From Brachyspira catarrhinii (GTDB lineage: Bacteria > Spirochaetota > Brachyspiria > Brachyspirales > Brachyspiraceae), in assembly GCF_005518285.1 (NCBI RefSeq), contig NZ_SJDU01000140.1, forward strand, positions 1-5,709: a DNA stretch of 5,709 nt, read 5' to 3'. Within the stretch, counting starts at the first letter, position 1, and every line of letters begins with the position of its first letter. The notes under the pieces are model-generated. The model worked only from the letters and a program-made list of their open reading frames with translations. It made no database searches and was not told the DNA's origin. The position numbers and the translations under genes are program-made. This document shows positions 5,664-5,709 of the stretch, piece by piece.

Positions 5664-5691
5664 TTGACAAAAAATTAAAACATGCTATTAT
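5664..5691 (+). promoter_or_regulatory. strong promoter for a gene beyond the window
   Basis: A perfect TTGACA (5664-5669) and TATTAT (5686-5691) are 16 bases apart. TGC directly precedes the -10 box (extended -10). The transcript would start near 5699 and run off the right edge. The normal spacer length and lack of the GAGTTAACTC palindrome suggest it is not activated by the neighbouring MerR-type regulator. Confidence 0.7.
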
Positions 5692-5709
5692 TATTAAAAA
5701 TAATTAATA

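Noticed and set aside
1..5709. CRISPR array, tRNA, rRNA or transposase
   Set aside because: No regularly spaced repeats, cloverleaf-like sequence, rRNA signature or transposase motif was seen on either strand.

Overview
The window is very AT-rich, with strong AAGGAG ribosome binding sites, short intergenic gaps and lipoprotein signal peptides that have relaxed lipoboxes. This suits a low-GC host-associated bacterium. My best guess is the spirochaete Brachyspira, from composition and gene style only (moderate confidence; no rRNA or marker gene is present).

Left part (1-3347, + strand): a three-gene cluster. It holds a lipoprotein alpha/beta-hydrolase resembling the esterase 713 type (172-1266), a tandem-domain carboxymuconolactone-decarboxylase-like protein with a lipoprotein leader (1280-2113), and a dienelactone-hydrolase-like alpha/beta hydrolase with a cysteine in the nucleophile elbow (start most likely 2322, end 3347). 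The last two share an unusual design. A lipoprotein leader lies in front of an intact internal ribosome binding site and ATG, at which the soluble enzyme could begin. In the third gene the leader is broken by what look like two single-base losses in poly-A tracts. The cluster is flanked by two directly repeated hairpin elements (69-134 and 3383-3450).

Middle part (3531-4917, - strand): a compact type II restriction-modification pair. The methyltransferase gene (beta-class, SPPY) comes first, and the endonuclease gene starts one base after its stop codon. The endonuclease has two four-cysteine zinc sites and a beta-beta-alpha-metal active site. Its layout matches Hpy99I almost residue for residue, so CGWCG recognition is a reasonable prediction. 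No controller-protein gene is visible.

Right part (4918-5709): a 283-bp divergent intergenic region, then a MerR-family regulator (5201-5584) that closely resembles AdhR of Bacillus, including Cys52. Its own promoter has the 19-bp spacer typical of MerR-activated promoters and carries a GAGTTAACTC palindrome. A hairpin terminator follows, and then a good promoter that must serve a gene beyond the window.

AdhR-type regulators respond to reactive aldehydes, and in Bacillus subtilis one sits next to a carboxymuconolactone-decarboxylase-like gene. The hydrolase/decarboxylase-like cluster and the regulator may therefore belong to one carbonyl- or lactone-stress response that the restriction-modification genes now separate. 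This is inference: no AdhR-type operator was found upstream of the cluster.
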